Assembly: GCA_033977485.1 (NCBI GenBank)
Contig: CM066988.1
Coordinates: 76,543,669 to 76,607,668, forward strand
Length of the DNA stretch: 64,000 nucleotides
From: Hydrangea macrophylla
Lineage: Eukaryota; Streptophyta; Magnoliopsida; Cornales; Hydrangeaceae
Direction: 5' to 3'
The first letter of the stretch is position 1, and each line of letters begins with the position of its first letter. Under the pieces are notes generated by a model, which was not told the DNA's origin, ran no database searches, and saw only the letters and a program-made list of their open reading frames with translations. Made by a program: the position numbers and the translations under genes. Positions 34,666-45,338 of the stretch are shown here, in pieces.

Positions 34666-35938
34666 TCAATTTAACATAAAAAGCTACGTTAGCACATACT
34701 TTTCTTTCTTTCTTTTTTTTAATGAAAGAACCCAACCATATAATGTAACTTAATATTTTAATAGTAATAGTGCAACCAGTTAACGTAGTTGATAAAAAGG
34801 CACTTTGCGTGTACTCATAAGTCATACCGGATCTCAATTAATTGTGTCTTTCTCCTCTCCGGGCCTTAATATTTATGTCCTCGTACAAGCTACTACACCA
34901 AATAATTTTAAAAGAAAAACAAAAAAAAAATCATTTCAACAGTAGGTAACTGTTCTCCTTGGCCATGAAGAAATGCAGGTATAACTAGATAAACCATCTT
35001 TAATAGTACTTTATTGTGCAGGTGTTAGTAAATAAACCAACATTTAAGTTGATGATGAAATATGCTTCTTCCTTTTACCCTTTTTTTCTTCAGAATCTTT
35101 GATTAACTTGTCTTGTTGCCTGTGTGAGACGCTAGTTGCTAGTCATAGATTTTTTTTTTCATTTTTTTAAAAATTTTTGCCTTTGAGATGCTCGTCTTGT
35201 TTTTCTTCATAAAACAAACCCCTATTTTTATAGAAAATCGTTCCCACGTCAATACAATCTCCAAGTCCAAGTCTTATTAGTTCGTTACAACTAATGCATG
35301 TCATGGTATATATCTCCGGAGTATGCAATCCTTACATGTTGATGTCACGTTTATAAAGCTTAGTCATGGCCTTACTACACGCAATCCTTGGCATATCATT
35401 ACCACACATCTCAATATATATGGGTATTGGCCTATTGGGCAATACCAATAATAATGTGGTTCCTCAAAAAGAAAAGTAGCAATAACTTCAATAATATGGA
35501 TCTGGTATTACGATATATGATTTAGATATTCTAATTTACATGGATGCACACTGCATTTCTTTGTAGCCTTTAACTATCCCATTACCCATCATTCCCATAG
35601 CAGCAAAAGGATATATGAAATCCAAATAATTAATGCATTCAAAGAGAGCTACTTAGTACTTATATTCATCGGAGAGAGAGAGAGAGAGAGAGAGAGAGCT
35701 ACTTAGTATTACATTCATAAAAATCAACTGATGTGGTATCACTGTAGACAATTCAATGCACACTATATTTCTTTTTTTCTTTTTCTTTTTTGCCATTTTT
35801 TTTTTTGTCAGAAACGTGAGATATAATATTAGAAATGAAGAGAATCATTAGGGATGGCAATGGGGCGGGTTTTTCGGGTTTCCTGTCCCGCCCCGTCCCT
35901 AATAGGTAGGGTATGGAGGGCTTAATAGGGTTAGGGGC

Positions 35939-37513
35939 TGTTTGCTGTAAATGTTGTTCGGGCGTGCCAGAGCCTTGTGAGGTAGACCCAAACTAATTAA
36001 CACAAAATTTCCTAAAGCACTTGTGTGAGTGATACACAAGGTTTGAAAATCTGACTTCTAACAGGCGATTGTGATGGCCAAGTAGGAAAGTACCCTTGGC
36101 CTGTAGTCCCTAGACAGTATTGAAGCATACAAGTCTAGCAAGTGATGAACAATAAAGAAATTAAATAAAAATAGCATTTTTATTTAATTGTAGAAGAAAA
36201 GAAAAATTACAAAGATGTAATTAAAAGCTAGGAAAGCCTAAGAAAATAAAAAAGATGTTTTTATTTTGCCTAAAAACTAAGAATGCTTTGTAGAATGCAT
36301 TGGGATGCTTTTGTCGAGATGACGCGGAGTGAATTGATAGCTTGGTCTGCCTGTTGATTTATAGCGGCCTGGAGGTCTTCTAGATAAGGTAGGAAATATA
36401 TGATAATAATAATCTGGTAAAAGCTGCCATCATTATCTTCAAATATATACATATACAAGTATATATTGATCTTGAATCTGGTCCCCTTTGTGGCTTCATT
36501 CGGCTAACTTGGCTTGCAAGCAAAAGATATGCTTCCCATAAGTGATAATATTATCTCCTATAATGGATAATATTTTGATACTATCCTTCCAAATCTTGAT
36601 AATATTTGACATTATCTTTTCCATAATCGATATTCCTTCCTAAATCTGATAAAGTAAATATTATCACATTGAGGATTTGTAGGAATTGACTCTTGCCATA
36701 ATGGCCAAATCTGTATCAACTTCTACATTGGCAGAATGGCTTGCCAATCAAGCAGTCCGATGAAACCATAGCTTAGGCTGTGTTGATGAATGATGAGGTG
36801 GCGGTTTGAACTGAAAATACTGTCTTTAAGTGGAAAACTTGTTGAGTTAACCATTCTGCTACACCAACCCCTTATTAATTGACATCGGGCTTGTGTAACT
36901 GGACCGGACCATTAAGTGAGAGCCCGAACACCTTGATAACTACACATTAACCTAATCGGGCATGATCAACCAAAATTTCATGGCACCTTATCATTGTCAC
37001 CAACTCCTTATAACTTCAACTTGGACATAAAGTACATTCTTGCAGCCCGATTGAGACAACTTGATGGCCAGCTTGATGGAGTAAATTTAATGGAAGCCCG
37101 ATAGCATTGAACTACCAAACAAGGCCTAGGCCGGGCTGAATAAATACCCAAAGTTGGTCAGTCCGATCACAGTGATGCCCGATTAAATGATGATCAGCCC
37201 GATAGAATGAGCCCGAGCACTCTGACTTGGCCCTACCACGTTTGGCAATATACACAATCGGTCTATAAGTCCGAATTTATGTATTAGCCAGCCCGATGAA
37301 AGAGTGATCAGTCCAAGCCCGATAGAAATAATACTAGCGCAACGGTCGTAAGCCCGATAGAACTCGTGGTTAGCCCGATCTTATGGTGGTTAGTCTGATC
37401 TCTCTTAACCAATCAGTCATTAATTTTACAATCGGTCTCATGAGCCCGATTAAAAAATCTTAATCGGCCTTATACAACTTTAATTTAAAAAATGTATTTT
37501 TTAGGTGCAAACA
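35939..37513 (-). repeat. 3' LTR of the non-autonomous element (minus orientation)
   Basis: Identical in length to 38974-40548. The part from 36884 to 37450, which is U3 in element orientation, is dense in GCCCGAT motifs. No gene. Confidence 0.93.
36884..37450. promoter_or_regulatory. GCCCGAT motif array in U3
   Basis: At least eleven exact GCCCGAT/ATCGGGC heptamers, mostly AGCCCGATA, plus many near-matches (TCCGAT, GCCCGAG, ATCGGTC) within about 570 bp. They sit on the upstream side of the TATA-like tract near 36435-36466. The array is duplicated in the other LTR (about 39918-40490) and continues, thinner, through the interior and even the coding region. Chance expectation for the exact heptamer in this length is about 0.1. 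Confidence 0.7.
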
Positions 37514-37526
37514 ATTGCCCCCCTGG
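37514..37526 (-). other. Polypurine tract of the non-autonomous element
   Basis: On the minus strand CCAGGGGGGCAAT directly precedes the 3' LTR. Confidence 0.75.
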
Positions 37527-37845
37527 CTGTTTAAAATGAAAACAATGAATTTTGAATAGCCATATTTATCTAGCCCGATTACCTTTAGACTGCGATCGGG
37601 CTCATCATATAGACCGATGATCTTTGAACTAATATCGGGCTTGGCCAAAAGACCGATTGTAATTGTTGCAACTATCGTGCAACACCTCTGAATGAATCGG
37701 GCTCCCCCACTTGACTGTTATACACTTCTGAAAGTACCCCATCGGCCTCTATGTCCGATTCAGCATCCTAGCATCCTTCTAGCATTACTTTATTTATTAT
37801 TATTATTCTTGCTTTCGGCCTTGTGAGTCCGAATAGCACTATTAG

Positions 37846-38943
37846 TTAAAACCGAATTAATATTTTTACCTTCGACCTTAATAACTTTTCAGTATCTTGA
37901 TAATACCATTGTTGCAGAAACAACCACCAAATAATAGTCAATTTTTGGTGACATCCACACAGCCATCGTGGATGTAGATCAATCCAAGCCAAATAATTAA
38001 TTGGCTTAAAATAAAAATAATAATCGGTCAATACAATGAGACCGATATATTTGAACAATTCCTTGAGGCTGAGTTTCCTCAAAGAAATATTTTTAAAAAC
38101 TTCATGGACCGATTTAGTTTCAATCGGTCTCTGCGAAGCTTGCCCCCCGAGCCCTTCAACGCCGATTTCTACATCAACTAGAGGGTCTTCATCATCGTCC
38201 TCCTCACTATCGGGAGGCCCTATGGCCGATACAAGATCACTCGGCCTATCACACTCTTCCTCTTCGGCCTCAATAGAATTTTGAGGCTCGTCTTGAATTT
38301 GCCCCCCGAGCGGTTCATCATCTTCTTCAACAGCAGGAGGGTCTATGGCCGATACAAGATCATTCAGCCTATCCTTAGAAATTATTTTTTCGCCGTCTCC
38401 TTGCCCCCCGAGCGGCTTGGACAGCGTGAAACCAAGATGACCAGAGACATCGGTCTCTTGATTTGGAGTGGTAACATCGGCCTTCTCGGGCCGTTGTCGT
38501 GACTTTAAGAATTGTTCGATCTTGTGCCCTTGAGCCTCTAGTATTGCCAGGCTTGCTTTCGTGTCTTCTTCAAACCGGCTAAGCTTTGCCTGCTGTTCTC
38601 TTGAGTGTGCCTTCATATCTTCAAGAGCATGAAGAATGTTGTCACAAACTAGATTCTTTCGCCAGTCACCGTATAGAAACTCGTCTAGAGACATGAACGA
38701 ATTTCCCTCGGGCGGCGGTTCATCAGCTCCACTTGAAGCTTTGAGGAGGCCGATTTCTTGATTAAAAAATCGCATGTCGGCCTCAAAACGGTCTATCTCA
38801 TTGTAAAGATGACCAGTTTCATTCCAATATCCATCGTTGTAGAAACGATAGATTTCTTCGCGAAGTTGGCGTATTGACTCATTCCGCCAACCAATTTGGT
38901 TGTTGTAAAAGTGTAGCCATGCTTCGGTGTATGCATGGCTCAT
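37846..38943 (-). CDS. Unrecognised acidic coiled-coil protein of the non-autonomous LTR element
   Basis: An uninterrupted 365-codon ORF starting at ATG 38943, only 31 bases after the 5' LTR. Residues 1-75 are aromatic and charged helices (WLHFYNNQIGW, EIDRFEADMRFFNQEIG). About 100-150 is a probable coiled coil (LEDMKAHSREQQAKLSRFEE). Residues 170-265 hold an acidic low-complexity region with two copies of a module DLVSAI.PP followed by an E/D run, and three (P)LGGQ motifs. The last 95 residues are basic, aromatic and hydrophobic. I recognise no gag, protease, RT or integrase signature. It could be a diverged ORF1 of a Tat/Ogre-like element, an accessory or anti-silencing factor, or a captured gene. 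It is intact in a very young insertion, which suggests, but does not prove, recent selection. Confidence 0.75.
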   Translation of the reverse strand: MSHAYTEAWLHFYNNQIGWRNESIRQLREEIYRFYNDGYWNETGHLYNEIDRFEADMRFFNQEIGLLKASSGADEPPPEGNSFMSLDEFLYGDWRKNLVCDNILHALEDMKAHSREQQAKLSRFEEDTKASLAILEAQGHKIEQFLKSRQRPEKADVTTPNQETDVSGHLGFTLSKPLGGQGDGEKIISKDRLNDLVSAIDPPAVEEDDEPLGGQIQDEPQNSIEAEEEECDRPSDLVSAIGPPDSEEDDDEDPLVDVEIGVEGLGGQASQRPIETKSVHEVFKNISLRKLSLKELFKYIGLIVLTDYYFYFKPINYLAWIDLHPRWLCGCHQKLTIIWWLFLQQWYYQDTEKLLRSKVKILIRF

Positions 38944-38952
38944 CACTTGGCT

Positions 38953-38972
38953 GTCCCACCGGGCGTGCCAAA
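38953..38972 (-). other. PBS-like sequence of the non-autonomous element
   Basis: On the minus strand TTTGGCACGCCCGGTGGGAC begins one base after the LTR end. This style of leader is seen in Tat/Ogre-like elements; the tRNA is not assigned. Confidence 0.65.
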
Positions 38973-38973
38973 T

Positions 38974-40548
38974 TGTTTGCTGTAAATGTTGTTCGGGCGT
39001 GCCAGAGCCTTGTGAGGTAGACCCAAACTAATTAACACAAAATTTCCTAAAGCACTTGTGTGAGTGATACACAAGGTTTGAAAATCTGACTTCTAACAGG
39101 CGATTGTGATGGCCAAGTAGGAAAGTACCCTTGGCCTGTAGTCCCTAGACAGTATTGAAGCATACAAGTCTAGCAAGTGATGAACAATAAAGAAATTAAA
39201 TAAAAATAGCATTTTTATTTAATTGTAGAAGAAAAGAAAAATTACAAAGATGTAATTAAAAGCTAGGAAAGCCTAAGAAAATAAAAAGGATGTTTTTATT
39301 TTGCCTAAAAACTAAGAATGCTTTGTAGAATGCATTGGGATACTTTTGTCGAGATGACGCGGAGTGAATTGATAGCTTGGTCTGCCTGTTGATTTATAGC
39401 GGCCTGGAGGTCTTCTAGATAAGGTAGGAAATATATGATAATAATAATCTGGTAAAAGCTGCCATCATTATCTTCAAATATATACATATACAAGTATATA
39501 TTGATCTTGAATCTGGTCCCCTTTGTGGCTTCATTCGGCTAACTTGGCTTGCAAGCAAAAGATATGCTTCCCATAAGTGATAATATTATCTCCTATAATG
39601 GATAATATTTTGATACTATCCTTCCAAATCTTGATAATATTTGACATTATCTTTTCCATAATCGATATTCCTTCCTAAATCTGATAAAGTAAATATTATC
39701 ACATTGAGGATTTGTAGGAATTGACTCTTGCCATAATGGCCAAATCTGTATCAACTTCTACATTGGCAGAATGGCTTGCCAATCAAGCAGTCCGATGAAA
39801 CCATAGCTTAGGCTGTGTTGATGAATGATGAGGTGGCGGTTTGAACTGAAAATACTGTCTTTAAGTGGAAAACTTGTTGAGTTAACCATTCTGCTACACC
39901 AACCCCTTATTAATTGACATCGGGCTTGTGTAACTGGACCGGACCATTAAGTGAGAGCCCGAACACCTTGATAACTACACATTAACCTAATCGGGCATGA
40001 TCAACCAAAATTTCATGGCACCTTATCATTGTCACCAACTCCTTATAACTTCAACTTGGACATAAAGTACATTCTTGCAGCCCGATTGAGACAACTTGAT
40101 GGCCAGCTTGATGGAGTAAATTTAATGGAAGCCCGATAGCATTGAACTACCAAACAAGGCCTAGGCCGGACTGAATAAATACCCAAAGTTGGTCAGTCCG
40201 ATCACAGTGATGCCCGATTAAATGATGATCAGCCCGATAGAATGAGCCCGAGCACTCTGACTTGGCCCTACCACGTTTGGCAATATACACAATCGGTCTA
40301 TAAGTCCGAATTTATGTATTAGCCAGCCCGATGAAAGAGTGATCAGTCCAAGCCCGATAGAAATAATACTAGCGCAACGGTCGTAAGCCCGATAGAACTC
40401 GTGGTTAGCCCGATCTTATGGTGGTTAGTCTGATCTCTCTTAACCAATCAGTCATTAATTTTACAATCGGTCTCATGAGCCCGATTAAAAAATCTTAATC
40501 GGTCTTATACAACTTTAATTTAAAAAATGTATTTTTTAGGTGCAAACA
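38974..40548 (-). repeat. 5' LTR of the non-autonomous element (minus orientation)
   Basis: 1575 bp. A TATA-rich stretch at 39477-39500 is the likely promoter; the GCCCGAT array lies upstream of it at about 39918-40490. Confidence 0.93.
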
Positions 40549-40920
40549 GGGGCGGGTATGGGGGAGGTTTTCAAAACCCGAGTCGGAGTCGGGGTCGGGG
40601 TAGGGTCAAAAAACCCGAACCCGCCCCGAATATACTTATATTTATATTTTTACCCCTCAATAGTTATGTGTATTACCATTTTAAAAAAATAAACTGCACT
40701 ATTGGAAAACTAATTGGGTAAGTTAAAAAAAAACTGCACTATTAGGGAAAAAAAATGCATTAAAAATTTTACTTTTTCAATTTGTGTACCAAAAAAAGAA
40801 GAAAACAAATCATAATCGGGGCGGGGTCGGAGACCCCGGAGGCGGGGCGAGGGCGGAAACGGAAAGAGGGTTTACTAAAGCGAAGCAGGGGCGGACATAC
40901 CCGCCCCGTTGCCATCCCTA

Positions 40921-41326
40921 AGAATCATGCAAAACAAAAAACAAACGGCTGGACTTGGAATACATTTCTTTATTGCTGTCTTTATCCCATGATTCCCATC
41001 ATAGCAAAAAGATACATGAAATCCAAATAAATGCGTTCACATATATAAACCTCTAAATACACTCGATTTGTTTCTCTTTGTATCCACAATCCACATCATT
41101 GTGAGCCGACATTTTTTACTTTCTATTTTTATTTTTACCCATATTCCATACTGGGACATAGAAAAAAACTTAGTAATATTATTAAGGGAACTCTTAATAC
41201 ATTCACCCAATGTCTCTTTACACCCACTAACCCACCTTATATATAGAGGATGAGTACATGTAGCTTCTCATATCGTACACGTAGTGTAAAGAGAAATTTA
41301 GAGGATGTATTTAGTAAATCCGGTTC
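40921..41326. other. Upstream region of the inhibitor-like gene
   Basis: AT-rich DNA with no ORF supported, starting with the hAT-like TSD. It may contain upstream regulatory sequence of the gene at 41554; no specific elements are claimed. Confidence 0.4.
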
Positions 41327-41341
41327 TATAAAATGTGACAT

Positions 41342-41392
41342 TTTTTTTTGAACGGCAATTCAGCATTTTCATTAATAAATTGGACGTCACAT
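41342..41392 (-). mobile_element. Tiny 5'-truncated retroposon tail
   Basis: About 52 bp whose minus strand ends in a poly(A) (T9 at 41341-41349), preceded by ATGAAAATGCTGAATTGCCG, resembling a LINE 3' end. It is flanked by perfect 15-16-bp TSDs reading TATAAAATGTGACATT (41327-41342 and 41393-41408), the hallmark of target-primed reverse transcription. Confidence 0.75.
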
Positions 41393-41399
41393 TATAAAA
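41393..41399 (+). promoter_or_regulatory. Candidate TATA box of the inhibitor-like gene
   Basis: TATAAAA about 160 bp upstream of the ATG at 41554, followed by a CT-rich leader (41518-41543). Because it lies in the TSD of the retroposon tail, a second copy exists at 41327. TSS inferred, not observed. Confidence 0.5.
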
Positions 41400-41553
41400 T
41401 GTGACATTGAAAACTAGAAAACATATTATGGAAATAAAAAATAAAAAATGTGGATGGTGCTTCAAAATTAAGAGAAAGTACATAAACACTCGCACTATCA
41501 CTCCAAGAAGTCCATCTCCCCTCTCTCTCTCTTCTCTTCTCTCGTTAAAAATC

Positions 41554-42108
41554 ATGGCTACCATCTTCTCTTATCTCCATCCCCTCACCATCTCTCTGTT
41601 TTGCTTCTTTTCCCTCATGATATTCATATCAATTCATCCCTCCACAGCCACAAATTCAACCGAACTCATCGAAAATGTCTGCAACAAAACCACAAACTAC
41701 ACGTTCTGCATCGAATCACTCTCCTCACCCTGGACGGTCACCAACTATGTCATCCTTGCCGACATCGCTTTCGGGTTTGCCTCTGGAAATGCTACCAATA
41801 CCCAAAACTACATACACATATTACTGAAAAATGCAAGTTCATCTAACCAGACAAAGCTAGTTTATAGCCTCAAGGAATGCAAACACTATTATGGGAAGGC
41901 AATTGAGGAATTGATTAGAGCCAATAGTGACTTGAACTCTGAAAGTTATTATGATCTTTATGATATAGCAAATGGTGTTAAACAATTTGCAAAAAAGTGT
42001 GATTCTGCAATCCATCCTCACTCTATTAAGCCCTTGTCTGAGATGAATCATGATCTGAGTGGCCTTTCCAAAATTTGTATGGTGGTGTCTAAACTTATAA
42101 TGCATTAA
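41554..42108 (+). CDS. Pectin methylesterase/invertase inhibitor-like secreted protein
   Basis: An intact 184-residue protein of the PMEI family, small four-helix-bundle apoplastic inhibitors of pectin methylesterase or acid invertase. Residues 1-32 form a signal peptide (basic-poor N-region, hydrophobic core LTISLFCFFSLMIFIS, cleavage near STA-TNS). The mature part has the conserved cysteines C43 and C52 (VCNKTTNYTFC), C109 (LKECKHYYGKA) and C149 (FAKKCDSAI), which in the family form two disulfides, plus an extra C175. Five N-glycosylation sequons are present. Start choice: the ATG at 41554 gives a proper signal peptide. The frame is open upstream to about 41401 with another ATG near 41428, which would bury the signal. 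Target enzyme cannot be told from sequence. It is single-exon, as usual, and the only convincing host gene here. Confidence 0.9.
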   Translation: MATIFSYLHPLTISLFCFFSLMIFISIHPSTATNSTELIENVCNKTTNYTFCIESLSSPWTVTNYVILADIAFGFASGNATNTQNYIHILLKNASSSNQTKLVYSLKECKHYYGKAIEELIRANSDLNSESYYDLYDIANGVKQFAKKCDSAIHPHSIKPLSEMNHDLSGLSKICMVVSKLIMH

Positions 42109-42881
42109 ATAACATAAGTCTGTTTTTTTTTTATTTTTTCCCTGTTATCTTGATTTAACAATTCTTTTTCACTTGGATAATTTTTGGGGTTTTTTCAGAT
42201 TAATGATATGGTTCTCAATTTTGGCTCTCAACACATGTAGTAACCACTTCAGGTCTAGCCATGAAGCTAAAGAGGCGGCCCTCTGGCAGAGGCGGATAGA
42301 GAGAAGAAGGTTAAAATTTACTATATGCAATAAGGAATATAGTCACTAAACCTTTCATCTTTAAAATGACAAAAAAAAAAAAACCTAATAGAGCAAAATT
42401 GCAATTATTTACCTATCCAAAAATATGTATAAATAGTCATATGGGTCGTGTTAAGCTCATCCCCAAGGTGTATCAGGTGTGTACTAGCCCGCACCACCAC
42501 TCTACTAACCTAGCCCGGATCTCATGTGTGGGTTACTCTTTGGTGGGCCGGACTACTTTACACTCCTACTCACTCATGACACAAGTCCAATTTTTTTTTA
42601 TCCACACCATATAACTAGCTTTTTTATAGCAAATATTACATATGTTTTTTCGTTGAAAAATCAATATTCATTCATTATACGGGTGGATATGACATCATTA
42701 ATATGTTTTAAAGCTACCATTCAGCTTTATACCTATTCCAAAATTTAAGGTATAAATTACAAATGGTTTCTAGTTTCGTAAAAAAAAAATTTACGAAGTG
42801 GATAAACTAGCAATGTATAGTTGGATAAGCTACAAGTTATTCACGTTGACCGTCACAGTCACCGTACTGACTAGGTATGAC
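42109..42881. other. 3' flank of the inhibitor-like gene, no gene
   Basis: T-rich 3' UTR-like sequence, then AT-rich intergenic DNA with a GC-richer patch at 42440-42590. No canonical AATAAA is seen close to the stop. Confidence 0.45.
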
Positions 42882-43421
42882 TAAGGGTGTGTTTCTGCCG
42901 GAACAGAAAGGGGTGTATCGGAAAAAATTCTGAAAATTTTGAAATTCCTAAACCTATTCCGATTCTGATTCCAAAAATTCGGAATTTTTATTTTCCATTC
43001 TGCTTTGGAATTTTTAGAATTTTCGAAATCAGAGCATTTTTGGAGATTTTTCGGAATTTTCCGCCATGTAGATAAAAAAAACTGCATATTGCATACAAAT
43101 TAGCATTTATATAAAATATAAAATAATAATAATAAATAAATAAATAAACAAGGGCAACTTAACTACCAATCACATAGACCACATCACATGCATGTTATGT
43201 AGTTAAAATCTCAAATTCAATCCACAATGCATAACATAATACATAGTATCAAATATAACAATTCAATATCCACAAGAGAACACTCACAATCTGAAAGAAA
43301 AAGAAAAAAAAATTCAAAATTCAAAATACTTAATATGTTTGTTAAACATTACTTAAAATACTTGAAAATATAACAACACTCATAGACTCATAGTCATAGC
43401 CCATTCCATTGTAGCAACAAG

Positions 43422-43900
43422 CTCTTAACTCTGCACTCCACTCGGACCACTCCCAATCGATAAGGCTCCAAACTCTTGGGCTATAGCTATAATGAACAAA
43501 CACACAAAAATTCATATATGTATTAAACTTTATGTTGGATATATATGTGTTTTGGCCATGTTCAAGGGCTAATAAAAATGGGACCCACTTAGAGTTTGAG
43601 TGGGGTCCTTGTGGATTTATGATCTCCTCCAGGAGAAGTTGAAGTTTGGATATTCACATGTCCTAAACTCTTAACTCTGCACTCCACTCGGACCACTCCC
43701 AATCGATAAGGCTCCAAACTCTTGGGCTATAGCTATAATGAACAAACACACAAAAATTCATGTATGTATTAAACTTTATGTTGGATATATATGTGTTTTG
43801 GCCATGTTCAAGGGCTAATAAAAATGGGACCCACTTAGAGTTTGAGTGGGGTCCTTGTGGATTTATGATCTCCTCTAGGAGAAGTTGAAGTTTGGATATT
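43422..43900. repeat. Tandem duplication, 233-bp copies, period 246 bp
   Basis: The block beginning CTCTTAACTCTGCACTCC at 43422-43654 is repeated at 43668-43900 with about two differences and a 13-bp spacer. It lies in the 3' region of the hAT element, next to the Athila insertion. Recent, given the similarity. Confidence 0.92.
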
Positions 43901-44723
43901 TTCTGTAATTTTCCTGTTTTCATAAGTTGTAATTCAGAATCTGTTTCTATTGATTTATTATTATATCAATAAATTTTGCCAACATTTTCCATTAAAAACA
44001 TTCAAAGGAAAATATTAAATAAAAGTCATATACAATGTATGTTTTTGACACGACTTGAAATGTGCTCTCCGAAGAGTACGTCCAAGTGTAGACGGTCGCG
44101 TCGCGTTAAAACTGGTAAGACCGGGTCGAATCCCAAAGGACGGAAAATAGAGGCAGAAAACTCTAGATTGAATCCTAAAATGAAATAAAAGATGATTTCT
44201 TTTAGATGGGGGTTGCTACCAGTCCTATAGAGTAAATAAAAGAAACAAGATAAAGTGAAGCGTTAACTTAACTAGATAGAATTAAAAACCGTGATATGAA
44301 ATTAGATATGAAAAAAAAAAAGTAGGGAACATGTGAGTCCACAAAGTACCAGCCTCTACCATGATTTAACAAAAACAAACAGCTGGGGTTTTGTCCTTAG
44401 AGTATTCCTTATTTCGAAAAAATGATTAAGTTAAGCATTCTAGACACTAAGTATGTAAATCTTGCATACTTAGTGGTTCGTTTCCCCAACTTATTTATGA
44501 AGGACTGAAATAAAAAGTTAATTAAAGCCATGAACAATAACTGGCAAATTGAGTATGAAATATTCGATGTGTTTGTTATGAATGTTCATTGAGTTAATTA
44601 ATCAAAAGAACTCTTATTTCAAAATCAGACTGCAATTTGGACTAAAAAGATCAATTTGGGTTCAATTTCTGAAACAAAAGTTACTGGAATACAAAAAGGA
44701 GTAAACCCAAGTCATAAATATAC

Positions 44724-44843
44724 CAATCGATTGACATCATGTCAATCGATTGATAAGGAATGGCTTTCAATCGATTGACAACTATATCAATCGATTGACA
44801 TGGAATCTATGTCAATCGATTGGATTCTGTATCCAATCGATTG
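44724..44843. promoter_or_regulatory. CAATCGATTG array, downstream of TATA (Athila 3' LTR)
   Basis: Six exact CAATCGATTG copies in 120 bp, spaced 18-27 bp, mostly as TCAATCGATTGACA. Confidence 0.88.
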
Positions 44844-45231
44844 GCATTGACTCTTTCACAGAATCATGGCAGAGGGCTGGGAACAATGTTTCCTCACATT
44901 ATTCCCAACCAGTATCTACTCAAGCATGTTTAATCTAATATAAACAGAAACATTTCGAAGGAAATTATAACTAATAGGCATGGATTAAACTTTGAAAACA
45001 AGAAATCTCATAAATCTAATTCAAATCAAACCAAGGTTTAAAAACTTATTGTATCACAATTTCTAAAGTAGCACAACAAAAAGAGGAAATAGACCTGAAG
45101 TTAAACTGAATTCGAAAATACAAATCCTCCAACTTGAGCTTTGTTTTTAATCCGAGAAGACCATGAAAAATCCTACAAAACAATACAAAATGAGCTAACC
45201 CCTTACCCTCTTCACTCTCCTCTATATATAA

Positions 45232-45241
45232 TGTCAATTTT
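45232..45241 (-). promoter_or_regulatory. Athila LTR TATA box
   Basis: TATATATAG on the minus strand, about 100 bp downstream of one palindrome array and 390 bp upstream of the other. The same box in the 5' LTR is at 57594-57603. Confidence 0.65.
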
Positions 45242-45338
45242 TCGGGTTAAAGGTGTCCAGGTTCACTCCATAACGGCTGGTCGTCGTCCTGATTGCTGAA
45301 ATCTTGCTCCATTAACACAGACTGTTTCCAGTTTTATT

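Larger units (their letters stand above)
33021..35840. other. Intergenic DNA, no supported gene
   Basis: AT-rich. It holds a reiterated GGTTACAA tract (33790-34080), an inverted-repeat MITE (34378-34665), a GA microsatellite at 35672-35698 and poly-T tracts near 35145 and 35800. A possible coding fragment on the minus strand (33536-33760) is listed separately. Confidence 0.5.
35939..40548 (-). mobile_element. Young non-autonomous LTR retrotransposon with a single novel ORF
   Basis: Two 1575-bp LTRs (35939-37513, 38974-40548) with four differences seen by eye, all transitions; TG...CA ends reading TGTTTGC/GCAAACA; perfect 5-bp TSD GGGGC (35934-35938, 40549-40553). On the minus strand the order is LTR, PBS-like sequence one base after the LTR, one ORF, PPT, LTR. 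There is no gag, protease, RT or integrase in the 1.46-kb interior. It must be mobilised in trans. The leader resembles Tat/Ogre-type gypsy elements, which is tentative. Confidence 0.93.
35849..40920. mobile_element. hAT-like non-autonomous element carrying an LTR retrotransposon
   Basis: Terminal repeats TAGGGATGGCAATGGGGCGGG and CCCGCCCCGTTGCCATCCCTA are near-perfect inverted copies. The 8-bp TSD AGAATCAT is perfect (35841-35848 and 40921-40928). Without the nested LTR element the host element is only about 460 bp, a GC-rich MITE-sized hAT derivative without transposase. Confidence 0.92.

Noticed and set aside
41401..41553. N-terminal extension of the inhibitor-like protein
   Set aside because: The frame is open, but it would place a basic 50-residue stretch before the signal peptide and overlaps the TATA and leader region; the ATG at 41554 fits the family.
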